A stretch of DNA of 5,561 bases, from the NCBI GenBank assembly GCA_003230635.1, contig QIFF01000052.1:1-5561 (forward strand), given 5' to 3'. A program made the position numbers and the translations under genes. Numbering within the stretch: position 1 is the stretch's first letter; each line of letters opens with the position of its first letter. This document shows positions 1 to 5,561 of the stretch, piece by piece. The DNA is from a bacterium (lineage in GTDB: Bacteria > SZUA-182). The notes below the pieces were generated by a model, which saw nothing but the letters and a program-made list of their open reading frames with translations, was not told where the DNA came from and searched no databases.

Positions 1-532
1 TATATGATGCCCCAATGACTGGGATACTCCACGAAAACCCTCACAGCTAAAACAAACTACCGGCACTCCGATTTCTTTTTCCGCCTTTTTAGAAATCGCT
101 TCCAGGTCGTCTCCAATCAATCCCACCACGCAGGTGGCATATACCAATACCGCCTTGGCTTCGGGGAAAAGCTTATAAGATTCAAGAATGGACTTATACA
201 GCTTTTCTTCTCCACCAAAAATAACACTCTCCTCGGTCAGGTCGGTAGAAAAACAGTATTTACGGTGCAGGGCTGTGTCGGATAAATTGGGTCTGGTGCC
301 CCAGGTAATAAGCGCAGCCGATAGGGCCGTGCACCAATTGAATGGCATCCTTGATGGGGCCGCCCACCACGCCCCGGCAACCGGCAAAGGCACAACCGCG
401 CTCGGTCATGTCCCCCGGTTCGGTCGGGAGATTACAGGCGGGGATAAACGCCCCCTCCCGCGCATCCTTAACCAGGATATGGTTTTTTCTCTTGGGAATA
501 GGCTCATCGCACTTGGGCAAAACTAATGGCAT
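1..532 (-). CDS. nifD: Nitrogenase MoFe protein alpha subunit NifD, N-terminal part, apparent frameshift, runs off the window
   Basis: NifD pairs with NifK to form the protein that carries the P-cluster and FeMo-cofactor and reduces N2. Seen: the frame from ATG 532 gives MPLVLPKCDEPIPKRK, then GDMTERGCAFAG (Cys47) and HGPIGCAYY (Cys73), which correspond to Azotobacter P-cluster ligands Cys62 and Cys88. After Tyr76 this frame ends within about 15 codons in non-NifD sequence. The frame one base on continues as WGTRPNLSD and stays open to the window edge, with ATCVVGLIGDD (third P-cluster Cys) and CEGFRGVSQSLGHH (equivalents of alpha-Gln191 and alpha-His195). Exactly one residue, the Thr of the expected CAYYTWGTR, is lost at the join. 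The start is supported by AAGGAG at 547-542, 9 bases upstream. GFRGVSQSLGHH fits NifD rather than VnfD or AnfD. About 178 residues are visible; the family is roughly 480-540 long. The shift may be a sequencing error or a true lesion. Confidence 0.88.
304..305 (-). other. Frameshift site in nifD (apparent loss of AC)
   Basis: On the coding strand the sequence reads TAT TAC C TGG GGC where TAT TAC ACC TGG GGC is expected for the conserved CAYYTWGTR. Losing one AC of an ACAC run explains it exactly. Both sides are otherwise well-conserved NifD and the downstream frame is free of stops for 101 codons, so the change is either very recent or an artefact. Confidence 0.8.
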
Positions 533-570
533 GACAAATCACTCCTTTTGCTTGCTGATTTATTGCATTG

Positions 571-624
571 GTAGGCGCAGGCTTTAGCCTGCGGAAGACA
601 ACGCAAGCTGAAGCTTGCGGCTAC
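571..624. repeat. REPIN-like pair of GTAG-bounded palindromes overlapping the nifB 3' end
   Basis: Two short hairpins face each other. The left one (571-593) starts GTAGG and folds CGCAGGCT-TT-AGCCTGCG, an 8-base-pair stem at 576-593. The right one (602-624) folds CGCAAGCT-GA-AGCTTGCG, an 8-base-pair stem at 602-619, and ends GCTAC, the complement of GTAGC. They are separated by 8 bases. Palindromes carrying GTAG at one foot, arranged as an inverted pair, are the hallmark of REP/REPIN elements mobilised by RAYT (TnpA-REP) transposases. The nifB stop codon lies in the loop of the left hairpin and the right hairpin encodes nifB residues near the C terminus. No T-tract follows on the transcribed strand, so it is not a standard intrinsic terminator. 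Confidence 0.75.
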
Positions 625-1444
625 GTTCCTCTCCAGGAATACCAACTGCGTCGGCCCGGCACTGCTTACAGTGGCGAACCTGGCTTATAATTTCCTCACA
701 TATGTCCCGTATCCCATTCAATAGTGAAACCGGTACCGGGGCAAAATCCGCCATCTCAGCCTGGGGGATGAGAGGCATAATGTTCATCAACTGGACTCCA
801 AAGTTCTTCAATACAACAGCCAGCTCAGGTAACTCTTTCTCATTAACTCCCGGGATGAGCACCGAATTAACCTTGACCCTTAGACCGCAGCTTATAGCCC
901 TCTCAATTCCCAGTAGCTGGTTGCAGCGCAAGATGGTAGCTGCATCCTGCCCAAAGAACAGTTTCCCTTTATAATTTATGTGGGAATAAACTTTCTCTCC
1001 CACCCAGGGATTTAAGGCATTAACGGTTACGGTAAGCGAGTTTACTCCTACCTCCAGCAAGTCATCCAGTCTATCCGGCAGCAGCAGGCCGTTGGTGCTC
1101 ATACACTTAATTAACTCTGGAAATTCCCGGTGCACCAGCCGCAAGGTCTCAAAGGTAGCCTCATTAGCCAGAGGATCGCCGGGGCCGGCAATTCCCACCA
1201 CCCTTATGCAGGTATTTTGGGCTACTACTTTGCGAACCAGTTCTAGGGCCTGGGCAGAACTGATTACTTTGCTGGTGACTCCCGGCCGGTTCTCGCTGGC
1301 GCAGTCGTGCCGGCGCGAGCAAAACTTGCACTTGATGTTGCATTTGGGGGCCACCGGCAAATGTATTCTTCCCACGCTGCAGTGACTTTCCTTGTCAAAG
1401 CAAGGGTGCCCATGGGATTTCTGCCGACAAGCATAGGCTGACAT
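584..1444 (-). CDS. nifB: FeMo-cofactor biosynthesis radical SAM protein NifB
   Basis: NifB uses S-adenosylmethionine chemistry to fuse two [4Fe-4S] clusters and insert a carbide, making NifB-co (the L-cluster precursor) for FeMo-co. Seen in the 286 residues: HPCF (Cys15), the radical-SAM motif CNIKCKFC (Cys35, Cys39, Cys42), HDC (Cys48) followed by RPGV, the glycine-rich AGPGDPLAN (from residue 86), and a C-terminal HCKQCRADAVGIPGEERS (Cys259, Cys262) that supplies substrate-cluster ligands in the family. There is no fused NifX-like domain, so this is the short stand-alone form common in anaerobes. The start at 1444 is set by AAAGGAG at 1460-1454 with 9-base spacing; an upstream in-frame ATG at 1549 lies beyond a repeat and is unlikely. 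The last residues after GEERS (KLQLALSSAG) are encoded by a palindromic repeat. Its place between nifI2 and nifD is unusual. Confidence 0.95.
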   Translation of the reverse strand: MSAYACRQKSHGHPCFDKESHCSVGRIHLPVAPKCNIKCKFCSRRHDCASENRPGVTSKVISSAQALELVRKVVAQNTCIRVVGIAGPGDPLANEATFETLRLVHREFPELIKCMSTNGLLLPDRLDDLLEVGVNSLTVTVNALNPWVGEKVYSHINYKGKLFFGQDAATILRCNQLLGIERAISCGLRVKVNSVLIPGVNEKELPELAVVLKNFGVQLMNIMPLIPQAEMADFAPVPVSLLNGIRDICEEIISQVRHCKQCRADAVGIPGEERSRKLQLALSSAG

Positions 1445-1453
1445 GTAAACCAA

Positions 1454-1460
1454 CTCCTTT
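1454..1460 (-). promoter_or_regulatory. nifB ribosome-binding site
   Basis: AAAGGAG on the minus strand, 9 bases before the ATG at 1444. It decides the nifB start against the longer frame from 1549, and it lies only 4 bases beyond the end of the REPIN at 1465. Confidence 0.8.
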
Positions 1461-1464
1461 AGTT

Positions 1465-1546
1465 GTAGGTTGGGTTGAATGAAATGAAACCCAACAAAAA
1501 AATAACCTCTGGTAATTGTTGGGTTTCGTACCTCAACCCAACCTAC
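1465..1546. repeat. REPIN: two inverted GTAGGTTGGGTTGA repeats between nifI2 and nifB
   Basis: The outer arms GTAGGTTGGGTTGA (1465-1478) and TCAACCCAACCTAC (1533-1546) are perfect 14-base inverted repeats. The inner arms GAAACCCAACAA (1486-1497) and TTGTTGGGTTTC (1516-1527) are perfect 12-base inverted repeats. Each half alone also folds into an 8-base-pair hairpin, GTTGGGTT with AACCCAAC (1469-1476/1488-1495 and 1518-1525/1535-1542). The loops differ between halves while the stems match. Two inverted REPs, each led by GTAG, around an 18-base spacer is the classic REPIN layout. It fills nearly all of the junction, starting 10 bases after the nifI2 stop and ending just before the nifB ribosome-binding site. 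Confidence 0.85.
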
Positions 1547-1556
1547 CATCTATGTG

Positions 1557-1937
1557 TCAAAGCAGGGCTTGATCGCCCCGCTCATCGGTCCTGATTCGTA
1601 CAGTTTCCTCAACAGGACAGACAAAGATTTTCCCATCCCCAATGTACCCGCTCTGATTGACCTTAATGATAGTATCAACCACCCGCCGGGCACACTTGTC
1701 CTCCACCACCAAAGTCAACATGCGCTTGGGAATAAAGCTTAAACCGGGCTGCTGCGGTTCTTTAACTCCCAGTTCAAACAACTTGGGGTCTAATTCGCAG
1801 GCTATACCGCCAATCCCCTTCTGTTTACCGTGACCGTCCACGCTTAACATAGTCATGGATATATACCCTTGACCGGCCAGGGCATTTTTGGTTTCTTCCA
1901 GTTTATGGCGGCGAATTATTGCAGTTACCTCTTTCAT
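1557..1937 (-). CDS. nifI2: Nitrogenase-regulating PII-family protein NifI2
   Basis: NifI2 forms a hetero-complex with NifI1 that binds the MoFe protein and blocks its contact with NifH when ammonium rises; 2-oxoglutarate relieves this. That is family knowledge from methanogens. Seen in the 126 residues: PII core start MKEVTAIIRRHKLEETKNAL, a long T-loop of about 35 residues (37-71) between GHGKQKG and KRMLTLVVED, and the C-terminal PII signature [25 protein letters not shown]. The long T-loop is typical of NifI2 and separates it from GlnB and NifI1. The start at 1937 has GGGAGGG (1952-1946) 8 bases upstream; a longer frame from 1982 begins inside a repeat and adds non-PII sequence. It follows nifI1 after 167 bases, unusually far, because an inverted-repeat element lies between them. 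Confidence 0.93.
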   Translation of the reverse strand: MKEVTAIIRRHKLEETKNALAGQGYISMTMLSVDGHGKQKGIGGIACELDPKLFELGVKEPQQPGLSFIPKRMLTLVVEDKCARRVVDTIIKVNQSGYIGDGKIFVCPVEETVRIRTDERGDQALL

Positions 1938-1965
1938 TTTCTCATCCCTCCCAGTATTGTCAAAA

Positions 1966-2107
1966 TTAACCACAGAGGTCACAGAGAAATGACAAATATA
2001 ACGGGCTTCAGGCTTTGGGTCTTAACATCCTGTTCCTGTGAAAACAGGAATCGAAATTATTTGTCTCCGTGTTCTCTGTGGTTAAAATCTGTGCACTCTG
2101 TGGTTTA
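1966..2107. repeat. Inverted repeat element with ACCACAGAG arms (copy 1), nifI1-nifI2 junction
   Basis: The left arm TTAACCACAGAGGTCACAGA begins at 1966. The right arm at 2061-2085, read on the opposite strand, is TTAACCACAGAGAACACGGA, an imperfect inverted match of about 20 bases. A second right-hand unit follows at a 22-base period, so CTCTGTGGTT occurs at 2074-2083 and 2096-2105. The core holds a perfect hairpin, TTCCTGT-GAAA-ACAGGAA (2033-2050). The outer right unit contains the nifI1 stop codon. A related element of almost the same length lies at 4770-4910. No coding capacity is apparent, so it resembles a MITE-like or other small dispersed repeat. Confidence 0.7.
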
Positions 2108-2422
2108 AAGAGTCTGCTCCCCGGTTCTAACCGTGTAGGCCTCCAATACCTCACTGACAAAGATTTTGCCGTCCCCGATATTGCCGGTGCGGGCGCTGTT
2201 TTCAATAATGCTCACCACCTTGGCGGCGTCTTTATCTTCCACTACCAGCATCAACATCAGCTTGGGCAGCTCATCGTATAGAATGGGCCCCACCTGAATA
2301 CCTTTCTGCCGACCCCGGCCGAATACGTGCATCTTGGTCAGAGAGGAAAAGCCGGCCTTGTCCAAGGCACCGACTACAACTTCCTCTTTAGTGGGTCTTA
2401 TAATCGCCCGAATCATTTTCAT
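2105..2422 (-). CDS. nifI1: Nitrogenase-regulating PII-family protein NifI1
   Basis: NifI1 is the partner of NifI2 in ammonium switch-off of nitrogenase (family knowledge). Seen in the 105 residues: MKMIRAIIRPTKEEVVVGAL at the N terminus, FGRGRQKG at the base of a short T-loop (about 37-54), and [26 protein letters not shown] at the C terminus. Its length and T-loop are those of NifI1, and there is no Tyr51 equivalent for uridylylation. AAGGAG at 2434-2429 precedes the ATG at 2422 with about 6 bases. A second in-frame ATG at 2416 is a less well-placed alternative. It lies 24 bases after nifH, consistent with co-transcription. The stop and probably the last two codons fall in a repeat. Confidence 0.93.
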   Translation of the reverse strand: MKMIRAIIRPTKEEVVVGALDKAGFSSLTKMHVFGRGRQKGIQVGPILYDELPKLMLMLVVEDKDAAKVVSIIENSARTGNIGDGKIFVSEVLEAYTVRTGEQTL

Positions 2423-2446
2423 GGTTTTCTCCTTCTTTTTTTGGGG

Positions 2447-3363
<917 letters not shown>

Positions 3364-3643
3364 TAGATAGCTCATTAAATGTAAGTTAAATCTTTGTGAA
3401 ATCCAGGCAAACAAAATTAGAGGGTATCTTGAAAAAATAAGAATTTTCGTTCAAGCTCAAGGCATGCGAAAAATTTAACCGCAGGCATATGTTTGATATT
3501 CCGAGGATTAAATTTTGAGCATAACGCAGATATTGGGCGAAAAGGCCATTTTTAAAGGTGCCCTAGATGCTTACACTAAACAATGACATTGGTAAGATGT
3601 GTAGATAAAAAGGCAAGGTATTAGAAGGAGATAGCGGGACGAG

Positions 3644-4333
3644 TTACTCTCTGAACATATAACCCACGCCGCGGATAGTTCTGATATAGTCTTCCTGGTC
3701 ATCTCCGATTTTGGCTCGGATACGGCGGACGTGGACATCTACAGTGCGGGTGCCGCCGTAGTAGTTATAACCCCAGACAACATTCAGCAGAGATTCCCGG
3801 TTAAAGGCCCGCCCGCGGTGGCTGGCCAGGTACTTTAGTAGTTCATACTCCTTAAAAGTAAGCTCTACTCTCTTATCCCCCATCCAAACCTCATAGCGGG
3901 CCAGGTAGATAATCAGACTGCCGATTTTGATTACTTCCTGGTTAGCCAGCTTGTTTTTCTGCCAGAGAAGCCGCTTGATTCTGAAGGCCAGTTCTTGAGA
4001 TTTACAGGAGGTCAAAAGCAGTTCGTCAAATTCAAGGGTAAGCGGCAGGGTGGAAAGATTATTCTCGGAAACCAAGATAATCATACCCGGACGCTGATTC
4101 TCCAGGCGGGGATTGCTCTTCAGGTGCTGATATATCTGGAGTGTATCTTCATCCCAGGAGGTTAGATCGAACATGATAGCATCCGGTTTCTGCCTCAGGA
4201 TGTTTTCTATTTCCACTTCGGCGTAATTTTCCAAAAAGACAACATAGCCTAGCAATTCCAGGCCTGAAGCAAAGTTTTTAAGTAATGCCTGGTCTTCGCT
4301 CATAATCAGGATGCGATTTGTGTTGGTTGTCAT
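3644..4333 (-). CDS. OmpR/PhoB-type winged-helix response regulator with atypical receiver domain
   Basis: This is a predicted transcription factor of two domains in 229 residues. The N-terminal receiver (about 6-122) keeps the likely phospho-acceptor Asp56 in DAIMFDLTSWD, an acidic pair Glu13-Asp14 and Ser89 in IILVSEN. The conserved Lys before Pro near the end of the domain appears replaced (LLLTSCKSQEL, Thr108). The C-terminal winged helix (about 132-229) is canonical: LTFKEYELLKYLASHRGRAFNRESLLNVVWG, the recognition helix TRTVDVHVRRIRAKIG and the wing IRTIRGVGYMF. No sensor kinase is visible. It sits 64 bases after the PII gene, across a REP palindrome, and upstream of nif. Actinobacterial GlnR, also an OmpR-type regulator with a non-standard receiver, controls amt-glnB, so a nitrogen role is plausible but inferred. 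The start at 4333 has only a weak ribosome-binding site; the longer GTG start at 4369 falls inside the repeat. Confidence 0.88.
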   Translation of the reverse strand: MTTNTNRILIMSEDQALLKNFASGLELLGYVVFLENYAEVEIENILRQKPDAIMFDLTSWDEDTLQIYQHLKSNPRLENQRPGMIILVSENNLSTLPLTLEFDELLLTSCKSQELAFRIKRLLWQKNKLANQEVIKIGSLIIYLARYEVWMGDKRVELTFKEYELLKYLASHRGRAFNRESLLNVVWGYNYYGGTRTVDVHVRRIRAKIGDDQEDYIRTIRGVGYMFRE

Positions 4334-4356
4334 GTTATACACCGTTGCAGGATAAA

Positions 4357-4385
4357 GTAGGGGCGACACAGAGGTCGCCCCCTAC
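4357..4385. repeat. Single GTAG-bounded REP palindrome between the PII gene and the response regulator
   Basis: GTAGGGGCGAC (4357-4367) and GTCGCCCCCTAC (4374-4385) pair across a six-base loop, with one extra C on the right arm. GTAG stands at both feet. The hairpin is strong but has no following T-run on the coding strand, so it reads as a REP-like repeat rather than a standard terminator, although it could affect message processing. Confidence 0.75.
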
Positions 4386-4397
4386 ATCAGGCCGGTA

Positions 4398-4739
4398 CTA
4401 GCCGATGGCTTTTTTACCTTCTTCTCCGGTTCTGATCTGGAGGCAGCGCTCCAGGCTGATCACGAAGATTTTGCCGTCGCCGATGTTGCCTGTACGGGCT
4501 CCCTTGACAATGGCATCAATGGTGCCTTGTACGAATTCTTCGTTGACGGCAATCTCCAGGCGCAGCTTTTTCAACAGGTTGACTTCCACGTCCACCCCAC
4601 GGTAGGTTTCATGAAAACCCTTCTGCTGCCCGCAGCCCAGTGCGTTGGTAACCGACATCTTATGGATACCGGCCGCATACAGGGCTTGCTTGACATCGTT
4701 GAGCTTATGCGGCTGGATGTAGGCAGTTACTAGTTTCAT
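4398..4739 (-). CDS. glnB: PII nitrogen-regulatory protein (GlnB/GlnK type) paired with amt
   Basis: PII is a trimeric sensor of ATP/ADP and 2-oxoglutarate; the amt-linked type plugs the ammonium channel when nitrogen is ample. Seen in the 113 residues: [21 protein letters not shown]-loop base GCGQQKG (35-41), Tyr46 in HETYRG, the C-terminal [28 protein letters not shown]. Position 51, Tyr in E. coli GlnB and the uridylylation site, is Val here, so GlnD-type modification at that residue is not possible. AGGAGGA at 4752-4746 precedes the ATG at 4739. It lies downstream of amt, the reverse of the E. coli glnK-amtB order. GlnB versus GlnK naming cannot be settled from sequence; linkage to amt favours a GlnK-like role. 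Confidence 0.95.
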   Translation of the reverse strand: MKLVTAYIQPHKLNDVKQALYAAGIHKMSVTNALGCGQQKGFHETYRGVDVEVNLLKKLRLEIAVNEEFVQGTIDAIVKGARTGNIGDGKIFVISLERCLQIRTGEEGKKAIG

Positions 4740-4769
4740 AGCTAATCCTCCTGTTTATTGTTAAAACCT

Positions 4770-4910
4770 AACCACAGAGAACACAGAGAAAATCTTAACT
4801 AAAGCTCAAATGACAAAACCTTAATTAGGACACTTGCGCAAATCTGCATCTTATCTTTTGAACTTGAATTTTGATATTTGAAATTCTTTCCCTCTGTGCT
4901 CTCTGTGGTT
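4770..4910. repeat. Inverted repeat element with ACCACAGAG arms (copy 2), amt-PII junction
   Basis: The left arm AACCACAGAGAACACAGAG begins at 4770. The right arm, ending at 4910 and read on the opposite strand, is AACCACAGAGAGCACAGAG, a near-perfect 19-base inverted repeat. Arms and total length match the element at 1966-2107, while the A+T-rich cores do not resemble each other. Inside, 4855-4882 is a run of four 7-base units (CTTTTGA, ACTTGAA, TTTTGAT, ATTTGAA). It fills most of the 185 bases between amt and the PII gene. I see no coding potential and no convincing promoter in it. Confidence 0.75.
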
Positions 4911-4924
4911 CATCTTTTCCTGTA

Positions 4925-5561
4925 CTACTGGGTAATGAATATCTGGAAGCCGGAGTAAGATTCCATTCCGTGCTCTTCAATATCCAGTCCGCGCAGTTCT
5001 TCCTCACGGCTGACTCTCAGACCAACTGTCTTTTTCAGGATATAAAAGAGGGTAAAAGCGGTTCCCAAAACCCAGGCCATAACCGCAGCTACGCCAATTA
5101 CCTGGGTAATAAGCAGGCTGGTGCCGCCGCCGAAAAACAGGCCGTTGACCGCCCCGGCTCCGCTGGCTTCTCCGTAGGCGGCTTCGGCGAAGAAGCCTAC
5201 CATTATGGTGCCGAAGGCGCCGCAAACCCCATGTACGGAGATAGCTCCCACCGGGTCGTCGATTTTGAGCGTTTCGTCAAGGAACCCTACTGAAAAGACT
5301 ATTAATATACCGGCCAACAAACCGATTATGATGGCGCTTCCCGGAGAAACACTGGCACAGCCGGCGGTAATGGCTACCAGACCGGCTAAGGCGCCGTTGA
5401 GGGTCATACTGGTATCCGGCTTGCCGAATTTCATCCAAACTGTAATCATGGCTGCGATGGCTCCGGCGGCGGCGGCCAGGTTGGTGGTTACCGCAATGGT
5501 GGCGATGCTCAGGTTGGTGCCCGCCGTGGTGCTACCCGCGTTGAAACCAAACCAGCCGAAC
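4925..5561 (-). CDS. amt: Ammonium transporter Amt, C-terminal part (5' end outside the window)
   Basis: Amt is a trimeric inner-membrane ammonium channel. The open frame enters at the right edge (first full codon at 5560) and gives 211 residues, about half of a usual 400-450. Seen: FGWFGFNAGS, several hydrophobic membrane spans (for example ALAGLVAITAGCASVSPG, SAIIIGLLAGILIVFSV, LLITQVIGVAAVMAWVLGTA), and DDPVGAISVHGVCGAFG, whose His is the second pore-lining His of the twin-His pair (E. coli AmtB His318). The cytoplasmic tail GLRVSREEELRGLDIEEHGMESY is the conserved C-terminal region through which PII proteins act. It is followed by the PII gene in the same direction after 185 bases, so the two are probably co-transcribed. 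No start or promoter can be judged here. Confidence 0.95.
   Translation of the reverse strand, partial: FGWFGFNAGSTTAGTNLSIATIAVTTNLAAAAGAIAAMITVWMKFGKPDTSMTLNGALAGLVAITAGCASVSPGSAIIIGLLAGILIVFSVGFLDETLKIDDPVGAISVHGVCGAFGTIMVGFFAEAAYGEASGAGAVNGLFFGGGTSLLITQVIGVAAVMAWVLGTAFTLFYILKKTVGLRVSREEELRGLDIEEHGMESYSGFQIFITQ

Noticed and set aside
260..532. A 90-residue protein ending at 260 as a complete gene
   Set aside because: Its first 76 residues are NifD and its tail is out-of-frame translation; NifD resumes in the next frame, so this is the 5' piece of a frameshifted nifD.
1..532. Alternative nitrogenase (VnfD or AnfD) instead of NifD
   Set aside because: CEGFRGVSQSLGHH and GDMTERGCAFAGCRGVVGGP follow the NifD pattern; VnfD/AnfD have different residues in these blocks. 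NifK and any delta subunit lie outside the window.
188..1385. Several plus-strand open frames across nifD and nifB
   Set aside because: All are antisense shadows of strongly conserved minus-strand genes.
1445..1549. Longer NifB start at 1549
   Set aside because: The extra 35 residues are translated from the REPIN and match nothing in NifB; the ATG at 1444 has a good ribosome-binding site.
1938..1982. Longer NifI2 start at 1982
   Set aside because: It begins in the ACCACAGAG repeat and adds residues before the standard PII start MKEVTAI, which has its own ribosome-binding site.
3428..3455. CTTGAA/TTCAAG hairpin as a terminator of the response regulator gene
   Set aside because: The stem is imperfect and A+T-rich, lies about 190 bases past the stop, and has no T-tail.
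4334..4369. GTG start at 4369 for the response regulator
   Set aside because: It lies inside the REP palindrome and adds residues not expected before the first receiver strand.
4871..5293. 140-residue open frame on the plus strand
   Set aside because: It is antisense to amt and its repeat, with no recognisable domain or ribosome-binding site; a shadow of the real gene.

Overview
The window is a slice of a nitrogen-fixation and ammonium-control locus from an anaerobic bacterium. Every gene I can support lies on the minus strand, so transcription runs from the right edge to the left. In that order the genes are: the 3' part of an ammonium transporter (amt), a PII protein (glnB/glnK type), an OmpR-type response regulator, a 369-base non-coding gap, then nifH, nifI1, nifI2, nifB and the start of nifD, which runs off the left edge. 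The nifH-nifI1-nifI2 order and the NifH sequence (C-terminal [17 protein letters not shown], internal [13 protein letters not shown]) fit the cluster II/III nitrogenases of strict anaerobes such as clostridia, sulfate reducers and methanogens. Strong AGGAGG-type ribosome-binding sites, a DNA-binding response regulator and the amt-PII pair point to a bacterium. An anaerobic Firmicute (Peptococcaceae/Desulfotomaculum-like) is my best guess, with Deltaproteobacteria as the alternative; this is inference.

Layout: 1-532 nifD (N-terminal part, with an apparent 2-base deletion near 304); 584-1444 nifB; 1557-1937 nifI2; 2105-2422 nifI1; 2447-3271 nifH; 3275-3643 A+T-rich gap with a candidate promoter and small inverted repeats; 3644-4333 response regulator; 4398-4739 PII; 4925-5561 amt (5' end missing).

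The genes form one functional theme. Amt brings in ammonium and PII gates it and senses nitrogen status. NifI1/NifI2 are PII relatives known to switch nitrogenase off after translation when ammonium appears. NifH is the Fe protein and electron donor, NifD the alpha subunit of the MoFe protein, and NifB the radical-SAM enzyme that builds the FeMo-co precursor. The response regulator sits between the two halves and has an atypical receiver domain, so it is a candidate nitrogen regulator.

The least expected layer is non-coding. Five of the seven gene junctions carry short palindromic repeats. Three different palindromes are bounded by GTAG (571-624, 1465-1546, 4357-4385), as in REP/REPIN elements, and two copies of another inverted repeat have ACCACAGAG-type arms (about 1966-2107 and 4770-4910). 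Some run into the 3' ends of genes and supply their last codons and stop. nifB, which is out of its usual place between nifI2 and nifD, is bracketed by two different REPIN-like elements. The two nif-side features to examine first are these repeats and the nifD frameshift.
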